Shown: positions 1 to 9,378, numbered from the stretch's first letter. The stretch: 64,000 nt of DNA from Pseudoalteromonas sp. XI10 (GCF_001469895.1 NZ_LOPY01000021.1:62001-126000), one strand, 5' to 3'. A program made the numbers and translations. The notes: a model not told the origin generated them from the letters alone.

Positions 1-384
1 CATGAGCGCAGCCTATTAGCGCAGTCACGTTCTCTTCGCCCTGACTCTGTAATTATGGACGATACCGTTTATGGCTTTTGTTCTGTGTTTGAATTACCAA
101 AAATGCAGCCGTATTTTAGCGATGAAGTAGACGCTAAGTTAATTGCTAGCATGCCTGCTGACCTTGATTTAGAGCGCCTTGATGAGCTGTATGCTTATAA
201 AGGTAATCAGCTTTACCCAGCGGTGGGCGGCACGCTTAAATCAACTCAAGCACAAACTTATATTCCCAAAGTAACATCGACTCCTTCAGCGCCTAATTTA
301 GAAATAGGGACTCGCCAAGCCGATGAAGATTTTAGCCTAGAAACAGATCCCGCTGTTGAACTAGAACTGCGTAAAAAACAATAA
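1..384 (+). CDS. C-terminal part of an unidentified protein (cut by window edge)
   Basis: The reading frame is open from base 1 and stops at 382-384, so this is the last ~127 residues of a longer protein rather than a gene starting at the internal ATG at 55. No signal peptide or membrane segment is visible in this part. The last third is rich in Pro, Ser, Thr and acidic residues (for example TSTPSAPNLEIG) and looks disordered. I do not recognise the family. It ends 10 bases before the next ORF on the same strand, so it is probably co-transcribed with the two large membrane proteins that follow. Function unknown; the upstream half would be needed to classify it. Confidence 0.7.
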   Translation, partial: HERSLLAQSRSLRPDSVIMDDTVYGFCSVFELPKMQPYFSDEVDAKLIASMPADLDLERLDELYAYKGNQLYPAVGGTLKSTQAQTYIPKVTSTPSAPNLEIGTRQADEDFSLETDPAVELELRKKQ

Positions 385-394
385 GAATAAAACT

Positions 395-2710
395 ATGACT
401 GATTTAATAAAGCCGTTTTGGTGGCGCTGTTTGCTACTTGTTTTAGCTACTTTATATTTATTACCCGAGGCAATTTTTAATGCCCAGTTAGTCTCTTTAG
501 TTGGTTTAGGTACCCCTTCGGCAGAAGACCTTGAACACCTCGAAATTTATGGCCGAGCTGTATCTGGGGTGGGTGTTGCGCTGCTGTTAGCTGACTTTCT
601 ACCTAAAGCCATGGTTGCCAAAGTAGGCCGTGGGATTATCTCGTTTATCGCTTTATTGTGTTTAGTTTGGCCTGTGGTGTTTTTTGGCCAAAAATATGCC
701 ATTGAAAAAACCTTAATTGAGCCTTCAACCGCAGAGCAGCGTCAGTTTGCTACCTACAGTGCTGCACTTAGAGATGCGCTGGCGATTAACTCAATTAAAG
801 TGAATGACCTTGATTACAACCCTGAGCAATTACATAGCTCAGAAAATCTGACCTTTTTGGCGCTGTTTGGTGGCTTACTTTATAGCGACGCCGCGCTTTC
901 AGATAACTTAGAGCAAGATAAGCGTAAGATTATTGCTGCGTTTGTACAGAAAAAAGCGTATCAAGATTTTGATAAACATTATAAAAACTACAGCCAGTTA
1001 TATGATGAGCTGGTGGTTAAATACAAAGCCTATGCTGATGGTAGTAAAAAGTACAACAGCACTTTGGCAAGTATCGGTGAGCGCGAGCAAGGTTATTGGC
1101 AGCAAGTTGAACAAGAGATCAATAGCGGCTGGAACAAGTACCAACAAGCGCAAAAAGCCCATATTGCAAAAGCGTCAGCACGCGCACAAAAGTATGGCCC
1201 GAAGATTTATGATTACCACCACAGCATTGCAAAATGCCGTGAGCGTTATGACAAAAGCAGCGAAAAAGACCGCCGAAATCGTTGTTATGAACGCGAAGCA
1301 GCAGACTACCGAAGCAATATTTTAAAAGCCGGTATTGGCTACATTGAGCCTGATTACTGGCTTATTGAAGAAGATGTTTCGGTTGCTGAAAATGCCGCAG
1401 GCACTATTTTAATGGGAGTGCTCACTGGTGGTGTTTATACCGCACTACAAGCTGCTAGTTTAGCAACCGGTGGTGATGGCGGCTTTAAAGATAAGCGCTA
1501 CAAATACACCGATGACCCAGATCATTATCAGCTGCGTTTTTTACAGCACCCGAACTTTCATAAGATGTTTGTGAGTGAAACGGGCTACCCATTTACAATC
1601 GAAAACTTAATGGCATTTCGTGCTCACGAAACAACGCAAAAGAAGCTTAGAGCACATTTTGCCAGCAAAGGGTTACAGCTTGAAAGCAATTGGAATGTGA
1701 ATCAACGCCAAGCATTTGCTAATGCTGTAGCTACAAAAGTAACCAGCGAAGCTAATGCACAATGGCAAAGCGAAATGCGCAAACGCGGCATGAGCTTAAA
1801 GCCAAACTTAAGCTGGGTTGCGTTTCAGCTACACCCGCAAATTCAAGCAAAAATTGCCGACAGAATGGGTGATTTATACGTAAAAAACATTCGCGCCGAT
1901 TGGAATAAAAAGAACTTTAAAGACAAGGTGCTTGATCCAAACATTGCAAAACGGACCGACAAATACCTAGCCATGCTTAATAGCTCAGAAGGTAAATTTG
2001 CTGATGGTGGCGAGTATGCTGAGTACGGTAAGCAAGCATTGCGTTCGGTGATTATTCCGCCTATCTCGATGTCGTTGTCACTGTTTTTGATTTGCTTAAC
2101 CTTTAGCAAGCTGCCGTTAAAACTGTGGCAACTGGTTAAACCTAAGCAAGAAAAGCAACCAACCACTGTTGTATCTGTTTTGCAAAAGCTGATTATGCCT
2201 GCGCTGATTTTGATAGTGCCAGTAATGTTTGTGCATAACACCTTCACCAAGGATGACCAAAGCCCTGTTAACTACTTTTTAGACAAGGTCGATGAGTCGA
2301 GCAATCCGGTGTTTAGTTATGCTATTCGTTGGACTTTGCATGCCCAGCCTCTGCTGCATCCTTTAGGGTTAAAGTTTGAAGAAAAACTGCATATTTACGA
2401 GAACTTTAGCCCGCTGAGCCATGCTTTAGCCAAGGTTGATATTTTGCGCCACGGCGATGCCAGTTTAAGTGCTGAGCAGCAACAGCGTAGACAATATCTG
2501 GTTGAGCAAAAAACTAAACTTACCATTACTACAAACCCGGCGAACGCCACTATTCGCATTATGAATATCGGCCCTAAATATCGCCCCGGCATGACATTAA
2601 AAACTGGCGCTTATGATATTCAAGTGTCGGCGCCTGGGTATAAAACGTATCGACGTTGGCACCAAGTAGATGCTGGCGAACAAACACTAACCATTAATTT
2701 AAGCAATTAA
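395..2710 (+). CDS. Large membrane protein with C-terminal PEGA domain
   Basis: A 771-residue protein. The N-terminal ~100 residues hold two to three hydrophobic segments (about 10-32, 53-72, 78-98). A long charged, Lys/Glu/Gln-rich, helical or coiled-coil-like stretch follows (~170-320), with a hydrophobic patch near 345. Two more membrane segments lie near 550-572 and 593-612. The last ~60 residues (ITTNPANATIRIMN... SAPGYKTYRRW) match a PEGA domain, a short beta domain common in surface and cell-envelope proteins. The gene lies in a tight same-strand run: 10 bases after the preceding gene, and 17 bases before the ATG of the zinc-ribbon protein. The role is unknown. The layout suggests an envelope-anchored protein with extracytoplasmic PEGA domain, which is an inference. 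PEGA is the only part I can name. Confidence 0.75.
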   Translation: MTDLIKPFWWRCLLLVLATLYLLPEAIFNAQLVSLVGLGTPSAEDLEHLEIYGRAVSGVGVALLLADFLPKAMVAKVGRGIISFIALLCLVWPVVFFGQKYAIEKTLIEPSTAEQRQFATYSAALRDALAINSIKVNDLDYNPEQLHSSENLTFLALFGGLLYSDAALSDNLEQDKRKIIAAFVQKKAYQDFDKHYKNYSQLYDELVVKYKAYADGSKKYNSTLASIGEREQGYWQQVEQEINSGWNKYQQAQKAHIAKASARAQKYGPKIYDYHHSIAKCRERYDKSSEKDRRNRCYEREAADYRSNILKAGIGYIEPDYWLIEEDVSVAENAAGTILMGVLTGGVYTALQAASLATGGDGGFKDKRYKYTDDPDHYQLRFLQHPNFHKMFVSETGYPFTIENLMAFRAHETTQKKLRAHFASKGLQLESNWNVNQRQAFANAVATKVTSEANAQWQSEMRKRGMSLKPNLSWVAFQLHPQIQAKIADRMGDLYVKNIRADWNKKNFKDKVLDPNIAKRTDKYLAMLNSSEGKFADGGEYAEYGKQALRSVIIPPISMSLSLFLICLTFSKLPLKLWQLVKPKQEKQPTTVVSVLQKLIMPALILIVPVMFVHNTFTKDDQSPVNYFLDKVDESSNPVFSYAIRWTLHAQPLLHPLGLKFEEKLHIYENFSPLSHALAKVDILRHGDASLSAEQQQRRQYLVEQKTKLTITTNPANATIRIMNIGPKYRPGMTLKTGAYDIQVSAPGYKTYRRWHQVDAGEQTLTINLSN

Positions 2711-2727
2711 TTAAGCAAGGAATGAAA

Positions 2728-4485
2728 ATGCAACATTGCCAAACTACGGTGTATGCCACCGATCTTCACTGTTGTGATTGTGGAGAAGCTCTTGAGCAAA
2801 AAAGACAAATGCACACGGTTGAAGAACTCAGCCCTGACTTGCTGGTTGATGTGAAAAACTATGCGCCACAAGCGAGTACGATCACAGGTGTTGTGAAGTC
2901 GACGTATTACTATAAGCGTCGTTATAAAACCAATAACGACAACATGCTATACGGTTATTGGTGGCTAGAAGTTGAAGACAAAGACGGCATTATTCATGAG
3001 TTTAGTGTTGATGCAGAAAAAGATGTGATTGCGAACCTACAAAAGGGTAATGTGATCACTGCTTTTCAGGAAACACCGTTAACGCTTAACTATCGCATTG
3101 CTGATGGCAATGCTAGGCGGGTAGTTAAAAATGACCGCTTTATGCCAGTTGTAATTGTTCATTTTGCCGACCAACAATATCGCAGTTGGGACAAAACCAT
3201 TAGCCGAAACTACACTGGCGGAACCATTTTGTGGCTGGTGCTAAGTGTTATTACATTCTTAATCATGTTGTTTGCTGCAAAGCTTGAGTTTTTGCCTGCG
3301 CTACTTGCGTCATTGCCTGTGGCAATAGGGGTATTTATGGCAGAGCACAACTACCATAAAAAAGCTAAAGCCAAACAAGAAGCAAAGTATGATGCGATTT
3401 TAGCAGCAACAGATGTGATGCTATCGACCACCCTTAATCAATTGGGTTATAACATGCTGGCAAGAACGCCAAGTAAGTCAGATGTTATTTGTATCTCTTG
3501 CCAGCAGCGTATTAGCCAAGATGCTGCGCATTGTTATTGCTGTGGCGCTAAGCAACACGTTGAAGCGATTGCTGAAAAAGAACAATCACTTGCAAAAGAT
3601 GATGAGCAAGCCATTAGCATTCAAAAAGCGTTAGAGCCAAGCAAAACAAAACCAACCAGTATTGCCCAGCTTGAGCATGCCATTATGGATGAGTATAGCC
3701 TTGCATATGAAAACGCTTATGAGCATAAAAATGTTTGGGCACGTAACGAAAAAGGCACCATTAGTCATTGTGCCGTGCTTGGCAAAGTATTAGAAAAAGA
3801 GCAAAGCGCACATGCAAATGAAAGCCGCCAAACAGTGACCACGACAGAAACTACAACCACTTATCGCGGTGGTATGTATGTTGGTAGTGATGTTAAAGAG
3901 CGCGTTGAGGTATATCGTAATCGTAGCACCACCTTAAAAGGTGAAATCATGCTCGAAACCGCATCGGGTGAACCGTTTGTTTTTAAAGCGGGTGAAGATT
4001 TACTGGGCTCTGTTGATATTGGTGATTGGGTGTATTACGCCTACAGCAGTGTTGATACTAAGCGTTATTCTGAGTATTACCGTGAGTATGCGGTTAATGT
4101 GAGTAAAGACATTAAATACAACAATTCTTCAGTCAGAAACTTTGGTATGGTGCATGGATTTAACCGTATGGTACTGCTTGGTCTTACGTCAGTAGGGCTA
4201 GCGTGGTACTTTGATGCCCAAGATTTTTACCCATTAGTAAATACACTTGTACCAGATGCTGGCATTGATTTACTCAATAATTACCCGCAAGTGGTTGAAC
4301 ACTTAGATGGCCTACCAGTTGCTGTGTTTATTGTGTTAAGTGTGGTTACAGGCGTTTGGGGCTTTATTTATAGCCAAATAAACGGCTCACGTTTAAAGCG
4401 TAGTGTGAAAAAGCTTGAAAGCATGATCACAAAATTTTCAAAACAGTTTGGTAAAGTTTCTGAGCAAATTAACAAATTGAACTAA
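2728..4485 (+). CDS. Zinc-ribbon membrane protein, function unknown
   Basis: A 585-residue protein. I place the start at ATG 2728 because AAGGA at 2717-2721 lies 6 bases ahead of it; the ATG at 2722 is too close to that site. The N-terminus has a CxxC pair (HCCDCGEAL). A second ribbon near residue 250 has two CxxC knuckles (CISC and CYCC). Hydrophobic hairpins occur near residues 165-210 (two segments) and again near 480-500 and 530-550. The soluble part from ~60 to 150 looks beta-rich. The C-terminus is a short Lys-rich helix. It is the third gene of the run, 12 bases before the phosphodiesterase gene. The ribbons may bind zinc structurally, but no enzymatic motif is visible and I cannot name a family. 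Confidence 0.72.
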   Translation: MQHCQTTVYATDLHCCDCGEALEQKRQMHTVEELSPDLLVDVKNYAPQASTITGVVKSTYYYKRRYKTNNDNMLYGYWWLEVEDKDGIIHEFSVDAEKDVIANLQKGNVITAFQETPLTLNYRIADGNARRVVKNDRFMPVVIVHFADQQYRSWDKTISRNYTGGTILWLVLSVITFLIMLFAAKLEFLPALLASLPVAIGVFMAEHNYHKKAKAKQEAKYDAILAATDVMLSTTLNQLGYNMLARTPSKSDVICISCQQRISQDAAHCYCCGAKQHVEAIAEKEQSLAKDDEQAISIQKALEPSKTKPTSIAQLEHAIMDEYSLAYENAYEHKNVWARNEKGTISHCAVLGKVLEKEQSAHANESRQTVTTTETTTTYRGGMYVGSDVKERVEVYRNRSTTLKGEIMLETASGEPFVFKAGEDLLGSVDIGDWVYYAYSSVDTKRYSEYYREYAVNVSKDIKYNNSSVRNFGMVHGFNRMVLLGLTSVGLAWYFDAQDFYPLVNTLVPDAGIDLLNNYPQVVEHLDGLPVAVFIVLSVVTGVWGFIYSQINGSRLKRSVKKLESMITKFSKQFGKVSEQINKLN

Positions 4486-4497
4486 AAAGGGTTTCGC

Positions 4498-5691
4498 ATG
4501 CGTATTTGGCAATTGGTTTTAGCGGGTTTATTAGCGTTCAGCTCTCTTGTAAAAGCGGAGCAAGAGCAATCTGTGGTACTTATTTCGATAGATGGATTTC
4601 GCTGGGATTACATTGAAAAACACCATGCAAAGCACTTAAAAGCAATCAGTGAACAGGGCGTGAGAGCAAACAAAATGCGCCCTGTTTATCCGACCAAAAC
4701 CTTCCCGAATCATTTGTCGATTATTACCGGCTTATTGCCTGTTAATCATGGCATTGTCGAGAACCGCTTTTGTGATACTGAGCGTAACGACTGCTACAAA
4801 ATGGGTAAAGGGAAAGACGATAGCACTTGGGTTAATGGCATTCCGCTTTGGAACCTTGCACAAATGCAAGGTTTAAAAGCCGCCACTTATTTTTGGCCTG
4901 AATCAGATGCGCGCTTTAACGGCATGCTGCCTGATTACTTTTATCATTATTCAAAACACAGCGATTACCAAAAGCGTGTTGATCAAATTATTCAGTGGTT
5001 GAGCTTGCCAAAAGCACAGCGCCCACGTTTAGTGATAAGCTATTTTTCGTTGGTCGATAGCATGGGGCACGAGTTTGGCCCTGATGCTAAAGAAACTTAT
5101 GACGCAGTGCAAAAGCTAGATAGTTTAATGGCTGATTTATCGAACCGTTTAAGAGCGCTTGATGAAAACATTAACTTAGTGATTGTGTCTGATCACGGAA
5201 TGGCGTCTGTAGATCCAAGCCTTAGCATTAAAATTGATAGCTTGCCGCAAGACGAAAACTTCATCGTGCAAAACACCGGCCCTCGGGTTTTATATTATGC
5301 AAAACCAGATAGCAAAGCAGACATTAATGGATTCAGTAAAAAGCTCGCTAAAGCCGCTGATGGTCGCTATATCGTGCTAAGTGAGCAGCAAAAGCGTGAT
5401 TATCACTACGATAAAGGCCCGCGCGTTGGCGATATTATTTTACAAACCAACGCGCCTCGAGTGTTTACCGACAGTAAAATGGCCGGTTATTTAGGCACCC
5501 ATGGTTACGCTTACAGCGAAGATATGGCTGCAACCTTTATCGCCACCGGCCCCGCCTTTAAACAAGGCTTACGTTTAGACGAAGTAAGTAATTTAGATGT
5601 GTACCCGCTGATCGCCAAAATACTAGGCCTTGAGATTTTAAGCCCAATCGATAGCGACGGTGAAAGTTTATGGCCCGCGATTGAGGAGTAG
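4498..5691 (+). CDS. Secreted type I phosphodiesterase / nucleotide pyrophosphatase (NPP family)
   Basis: A 397-residue protein with a Sec signal peptide (about residues 1-20, ending VKA). It has the alkaline-phosphatase-fold metal motifs of the NPP family: SIDGFRWD with metal ligand Asp32, PTKTFPNH with the expected nucleophile Thr68, SLVDSMGHEFGPD, VSDHGM and GTHGY, in family order. NPP enzymes are two-zinc hydrolases that cleave phosphodiester or pyrophosphate bonds of nucleotides and related substrates. Export implies periplasmic or extracellular phosphate or nucleotide scavenging. It is the last gene of the run, 12 bases after the zinc-ribbon protein. A repeat island begins just beyond its stop. 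The family is secure; the substrate is not. Confidence 0.88.
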   Translation: MRIWQLVLAGLLAFSSLVKAEQEQSVVLISIDGFRWDYIEKHHAKHLKAISEQGVRANKMRPVYPTKTFPNHLSIITGLLPVNHGIVENRFCDTERNDCYKMGKGKDDSTWVNGIPLWNLAQMQGLKAATYFWPESDARFNGMLPDYFYHYSKHSDYQKRVDQIIQWLSLPKAQRPRLVISYFSLVDSMGHEFGPDAKETYDAVQKLDSLMADLSNRLRALDENINLVIVSDHGMASVDPSLSIKIDSLPQDENFIVQNTGPRVLYYAKPDSKADINGFSKKLAKAADGRYIVLSEQQKRDYHYDKGPRVGDIILQTNAPRVFTDSKMAGYLGTHGYAYSEDMAATFIATGPAFKQGLRLDEVSNLDVYPLIAKILGLEILSPIDSDGESLWPAIEE

Positions 5692-5699
5692 GTGTGAGT

Positions 5700-6113
5700 T
5701 GGTGAGGGGAAAGGCTCTAGGGGAAAGTTAGAAAGGGGAAAGTTAGAAAGGGGAAAGGTGCTAGGTTCTAGGCTCTAGGTTCTAGGACGCGATGTAAAAT
5801 CGCTGCTTTAGTCGTTAGAGGTCAGATGTTAGATATCAGTCGAACTGTGGGGTTGATTAGGTCGTGTGCTCTTCTCTGCATTTGAACTGCACATTTTTAG
5901 GGGAGGTTGGGTCGAGCGGAGCGATACCCAACATAATCCATGTAAACCTTTTTATTTTAAAAGATAAACCAATCAATCAAACGCGATGTAAAATCACTGC
6001 TACAGACTCGTAACTCGTTCCTCGTATCTCGTACCTCGCATCTCGAATCTCGCATCTCGAAACTTGCTAACTTTCCCCTTTCCCCTTGAAGCTAGCAACT
6101 CGTAACTCGTAAT
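5700..6113. repeat. Repeat island 1 (heptamer arrays, hairpin words)
   Basis: This non-coding gap lies between two convergent genes. Parts in order: GGGGAAAG words with a 15-bp period (about 5720-5757); CTAGnnn units with period 7 starting at 5761, 5768, 5775 and 5782; the word ACGCGATGTAAAATCGCTGC at 5787-5806; the TTGGGT/ACCCAA hairpin at 5906-5932; a second ACGCGATGTAAAATC word at 5981; CTCGnnn units with period 7 starting at 6007, 6014, 6021, 6028, 6035, 6042, 6049 and 6056, plus CTTG at 6063; then a TTTCCCC tract. The same words recur in the other islands. I see no ORF or promoter here. Confidence 0.9.
5906..5932. repeat. TTGGGT/ACCCAA interspersed hairpin, copy 1
   Basis: GTTGGGT at 5906-5912 pairs with ACCCAAC at 5926-5932 around a GAGCGGAGC-type loop. 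The following ATAATCCATGTAAACC also recurs after copy 2 at 26951-26977, so the repeat extends past the hairpin. The form resembles REP-like intergenic hairpins of gammaproteobacteria. Confidence 0.75.
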
Positions 6114-6650
6114 CTACAACTTCGTTACCCACCCGTATTCACCATGGCTTTGAAACTTGTAGCTTTGATTTCCGGCATCAAATTGGCCTTGTAGGGTGTT
6201 TTCTGTGAGGGTCATCACGGCTTGATGGCCTGTTTTAGTTTGATCATTTACCTTGCCAAATACACTTCTATCGCCATTGCTGGCTTCGATGATGTTACTA
6301 ATTTCTACGGTGTAACTAAGGTATTCGTCGATCACTAAAATAAAGTGATCGCCAGGTTGTAGGGTTTTTAGGGTGTCTAAATCAAATTCGCTGAATGCGG
6401 TGTTTGCTAATTGGTCAGGCAAACGGCCTTGTTTGTATAGGTAATCGTGCGCATGATTAGATAGCTGATTAAGCGGCGCAGTTAAGTTCACAATGGGCTG
6501 TGGGGCTATTTGGTCGGCTTCTGCTTTGTAAGAGGCAACAAACTGCTGTGTGCTGGGTTTTGTTTTAAAACCATCACTTTGAATATGCCACTCATTCAGT
6601 GCAAATGCTGTAAGTGGCAGAATGAAGATTAATGCAAGCGTCCTGTTCAC
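6114..6650 (-). CDS. Exported hypothetical protein
   Basis: A 178-residue protein starting at GTG (6650-6648) with an AAGAG-like site just upstream. Residues 1-17 (ending TAFA) form a Sec signal peptide, so it is periplasmic or secreted. The mature part is a soluble alpha/beta-looking protein with the segment LQPGDHFILVIDEYLSYTVE and a Gly/Asn-rich C-terminal half ending GWVTKL. The C-terminal part is reminiscent of the N-terminal regions of some exported marine proteases, but I cannot confirm this and no catalytic motif is present. It stands alone, convergent with the phosphodiesterase gene across repeat island 1. Confidence 0.6.
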   Translation of the reverse strand: MNRTLALIFILPLTAFALNEWHIQSDGFKTKPSTQQFVASYKAEADQIAPQPIVNLTAPLNQLSNHAHDYLYKQGRLPDQLANTAFSEFDLDTLKTLQPGDHFILVIDEYLSYTVEISNIIEASNGDRSVFGKVNDQTKTGHQAVMTLTENTLQGQFDAGNQSYKFQSHGEYGWVTKL

Positions 6651-6844
6651 ATGTTTCTCTTACGGGTTTTTATGTTAATTCATTGTTAGTTTTTACCTCA
6701 AGTTAACAACTCGGTCAATAGTTAATCACTAAGTAGAGGTTTTTATTATCGTGTCGATAAAATTAATTTGTTTACTCGGCTCTGAATGCTGAGCATAATC
6801 CGCGTTTTTATGTCACCGAAACTCCAAGACTAGAGGTACCGACT

Positions 6845-6940
6845 ATGCGCGGGTGGATCATTTATAAAGATAGCCAAGGCTTGTTAAAGCAAGAAACCTA
6901 TGAAGCAGGACTTTAGGCATTGAAGTAGCCAAAGAGCCTT
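6845..6940 (+). pseudogene. 5' remnant of an ATP-grasp (RimK-like) gene
   Basis: ATG at 6845 follows GAGG (6833-6836) at good spacing and opens a 23-codon frame (MRGWIIYKDSQGLLKQETYE...) that stops at 6914. That opening resembles the N-terminus of uncharacterised ATP-grasp / RimK-like proteins of marine gammaproteobacteria. The expected continuation EVAKE appears out of frame at 6922-6936, which suggests a frameshifted, truncated relic. The rest of the gap 6651-7051 shows only AT-rich sequence and the leader of this relic. The family call rests on memory of a short stretch. Confidence 0.4.
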
Positions 6941-7051
6941 TTTTGTGTCATCTGTATAGTAAATAAATCTTAAAATACTACAAAAGTGTACAGTGCCATC
7001 TGGCAAATCATAGGATATGGTAGATTTTTAATTGCCAAGGAGTGTGTGTAC

Positions 7052-8200
7052 ATGAGTCAGCTCATCAGTCGAGCAACCGCGGGTTTAGTAGCCGTTATTA
7101 TTGGCTTTACCAGTTCAATTGCGCTTATTTATCAGGTTGTTATGGTGTTAGGTGGCACACCTGATTTAGTTGCCAGCTGGGTATTAATGCTTGGTCTTGC
7201 GATGGGCGTCAGCTCGATTGCGTTGTCTTATTACTACAAAGTACCCATTCTTATCGCGTGGTCAACAACCGGAGCGGCACTCCTTATTTCAAGCGCCCAA
7301 GGGTATAGCTTAAACCAAGCTGTTGGTGCGTTTATGTTCTCTGCTGCGCTGGTGTTTTTGTCTGGTATTACCGGCGTGTTCGAAAAAATGATGAACAAAA
7401 TTCCTAGCCAACTGGCCTGTGCAATGCTTGCAGGCGTGCTGGTGAATTTTGGTATTGATGTGTTTAACTTTATGAATGAGCTACCTTTAGTGATTGGTTT
7501 AATGGTGGCTGTTTATTTATGTGGCAAGCGCTATTTTCCACGCTTTGCTATGCTTGCTGTGGTTGTGGCGGGTTTTTTAATGGCAGGTGTAACAGGGCAA
7601 ATTGATACTTCTAGCTGGCAGTGGAAAATGAGCGAGTTTGCTTATATTGCGCCTGAGTTTGACTTAAACGCCATGATAAGTGTTGGTTTGCCGCTATTTA
7701 TTGTGACCATGACATCGCAAAACTTACCTGGTATTGCTGTTTTAAAAGCGCACCAATACAAAGCCCCTGTATCGGCAGCGCTAAATGTAACCGGACTATT
7801 AAATGTATTTATTGCACCATTTGGTGGTTATGCCATTAACCTGGCGGCTATAACGGCTGCCATTTGTATGAGCCCTGAGGCAGATAAAGACCCCAGTAAA
7901 CGTTATTGGGCAAGCATTGCTGGTGGTGTTTTTTACATTATTATGGCGCTCCTTGCGGCAACCTTGGTTGGTTTGGTAGCAAGTTTGCCACAGGCATTAA
8001 TTTTGGCGTTGGCAGGTATTGCGCTATTTGCCACCATTGCGAGTAGCTTACAGCAAGCATTAACTGAGGCGTATTATACCGAAGCCGCTATCGTGACCTT
8101 TTTGGTCACAGCTTCAAACCTAACTTTGTTCTCGGTTGGTTCTGCATTTTGGGGAATTGTTGCAGGTACGGTGACCTTGCTGATGACACGTAAGGATTAA
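7052..8200 (+). CDS. BenE/YdcO-family benzoate-type transporter
   Basis: A 382-residue integral membrane protein with about 11-12 hydrophobic segments. The frame is open further upstream (GTG at 6986), but AAGGAG at 7037-7042 lies 9 bases before ATG 7052 and the upstream residues are not family-like, so I start at 7052. The sequence (GLVAVIIGFTSSIALIYQ, then YYYKVPILIAWSTTGAALL and a later APFGGYAINLAAITAAICM) fits the BenE family of benzoate/H+ symporters. E. coli YdcO is a member without a firmly known substrate, so benzoate is not assured here, and no aromatic catabolism genes are nearby. It is monocistronic, convergent with hemH across a shared hairpin. Confidence 0.85.
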   Translation: MSQLISRATAGLVAVIIGFTSSIALIYQVVMVLGGTPDLVASWVLMLGLAMGVSSIALSYYYKVPILIAWSTTGAALLISSAQGYSLNQAVGAFMFSAALVFLSGITGVFEKMMNKIPSQLACAMLAGVLVNFGIDVFNFMNELPLVIGLMVAVYLCGKRYFPRFAMLAVVVAGFLMAGVTGQIDTSSWQWKMSEFAYIAPEFDLNAMISVGLPLFIVTMTSQNLPGIAVLKAHQYKAPVSAALNVTGLLNVFIAPFGGYAINLAAITAAICMSPEADKDPSKRYWASIAGGVFYIIMALLAATLVGLVASLPQALILALAGIALFATIASSLQQALTEAYYTEAAIVTFLVTASNLTLFSVGSAFWGIVAGTVTLLMTRKD

Positions 8201-8234
8201 TGACTCGTAAGGATTAATGTCAGGTTTCTATATT

Positions 8235-8275
8235 AAAAAAGGCCCTAGTTACTGTATATAATAACTAGGGCCTTT
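8235..8275 (-). terminator. Intrinsic terminator of hemH (possibly bidirectional)
   Basis: A perfect 14-bp stem, 8238-8251 with 8262-8275, encloses a 10-base loop. On the minus strand the stem is followed by a T run (A tract 8235-8240 on the plus strand), ideal for the convergent hemH transcript. On the plus strand the T tract is short, so termination of the transporter transcript is weaker. Confidence 0.85.
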
Positions 8276-8277
8276 CG

Positions 8278-9300
8278 TTATTTAAGTAGTGGTTTTATTA
8301 CTTCAAACATCGCATTGATGTGATCACTGCGGGTATTGAGTGCTGGTATGTAGCGATACTTCTCACCGCCTGCATGTTCAAAGTTCTCGCGGTTTTCGCC
8401 TTCGAGTTCTTCTAACGTTTCTAAACAGTCGGCACTAAATGCAGGGCTTAAAATTGCAACGTCTTTAATGCCTTCAGCAGGGTAGCTTTCAAGGGTTGCG
8501 TCTGTATATGGTTTCAACCATTCAGCTTTACCAAAACGGCTTTGGAAGGTTGTTACAGCAAAGTCTTTCTCAAAGCCAAGTTTCTCTGCTACTAAACGGG
8601 TGGTTTGCATACAAAAACAATAGTAAGGGTCGCCGTTCTCTAGAAATAGTTTAGGTGTACCGTGGTACGAAAACACCAACTTTTGCGGCGTGCCATGGGC
8701 ATTTAGATCTTCGCTAATGCTAGCGGCTAGGGCATCAATATATGTCGGGTTGTCGTGATAACCATTAATAAAGTGCAGCTCTGGCACCCAGCGCCACTTA
8801 CGAAGAACATTTGATACAGCATCAAACGTTGAGCCAATAGTAGTGCTTGAATATTGCGGGTACATTGGCAGTACAATCACGCGAGTGATGCCTTTTTCTC
8901 GCAGCTCTTCAAGGCCTGCTTCAATTGAAGGGTTTCCGTAGCGCATGGCCATGACCACTTCAGTGTCGTGGTGTCCTTTGTCTTTTAAAAGGGCTGCCAA
9001 TTTTTTGCTTTGCTCTCGGGTAATGTGCGTGAGCGGTGAGCCGTTTTCAGTCCAGATGCTTTTATAAAGTGCTGCTGAGCGTTTTGGGCGTAACGTAAGT
9101 ACAAAGCAATAAAGGATAATCATCCAAATGAATCGTGGGATCTCGACAATTCGAGGGTCCGATAAAAACTCGCGTAAATAAGTTCTAAGTGCCGCGGTAG
9201 TAGGGGCGTCAGGGCTCCCTAAGTTGGTCAGTAAAATGCCCGTTTTTTTGTTGAATCGGCCGTCATGCGGCTTATCGGTAATGGCGGAAAATCGCGACAC
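8278..9300 (-). CDS. hemH: Ferrochelatase
   Basis: A 340-residue protein, the usual length for HemH, which inserts Fe2+ into protoporphyrin IX in the last step of heme synthesis. The start is GTG (9300-9298) with AGGAG 6 bases upstream. Family signatures are clear: GILLTNLGSPDAP at the N-terminus, MRYGNPSIE, VLPMYPQYSSTT, the active-site histidine in FSYHGTP, and the acidic ELEGENRENF segment. A CxC pair near GDPYYCFCMQT may relate to the Fe-S-binding cysteines of some bacterial enzymes, but this is uncertain. It stands as a single gene. Confidence 0.96.
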   Translation of the reverse strand: MSRFSAITDKPHDGRFNKKTGILLTNLGSPDAPTTAALRTYLREFLSDPRIVEIPRFIWMIILYCFVLTLRPKRSAALYKSIWTENGSPLTHITREQSKKLAALLKDKGHHDTEVVMAMRYGNPSIEAGLEELREKGITRVIVLPMYPQYSSTTIGSTFDAVSNVLRKWRWVPELHFINGYHDNPTYIDALAASISEDLNAHGTPQKLVFSYHGTPKLFLENGDPYYCFCMQTTRLVAEKLGFEKDFAVTTFQSRFGKAEWLKPYTDATLESYPAEGIKDVAILSPAFSADCLETLEELEGENRENFEHAGGEKYRYIPALNTRSDHINAMFEVIKPLLK

Positions 9301-9378
9301 TGAGTGCTCCTGTATGAAGTAATCGTAATATAAATCACATTGTAACGAAGTAAGCTGATTATGTGATCACTTTATTCG

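Noticed and set aside
6986..7051. Longer start of the BenE-type transporter from GTG 6986
   Set aside because: The strong AAGGAG before ATG 7052 and lack of family likeness in the extra residues favour the shorter form.
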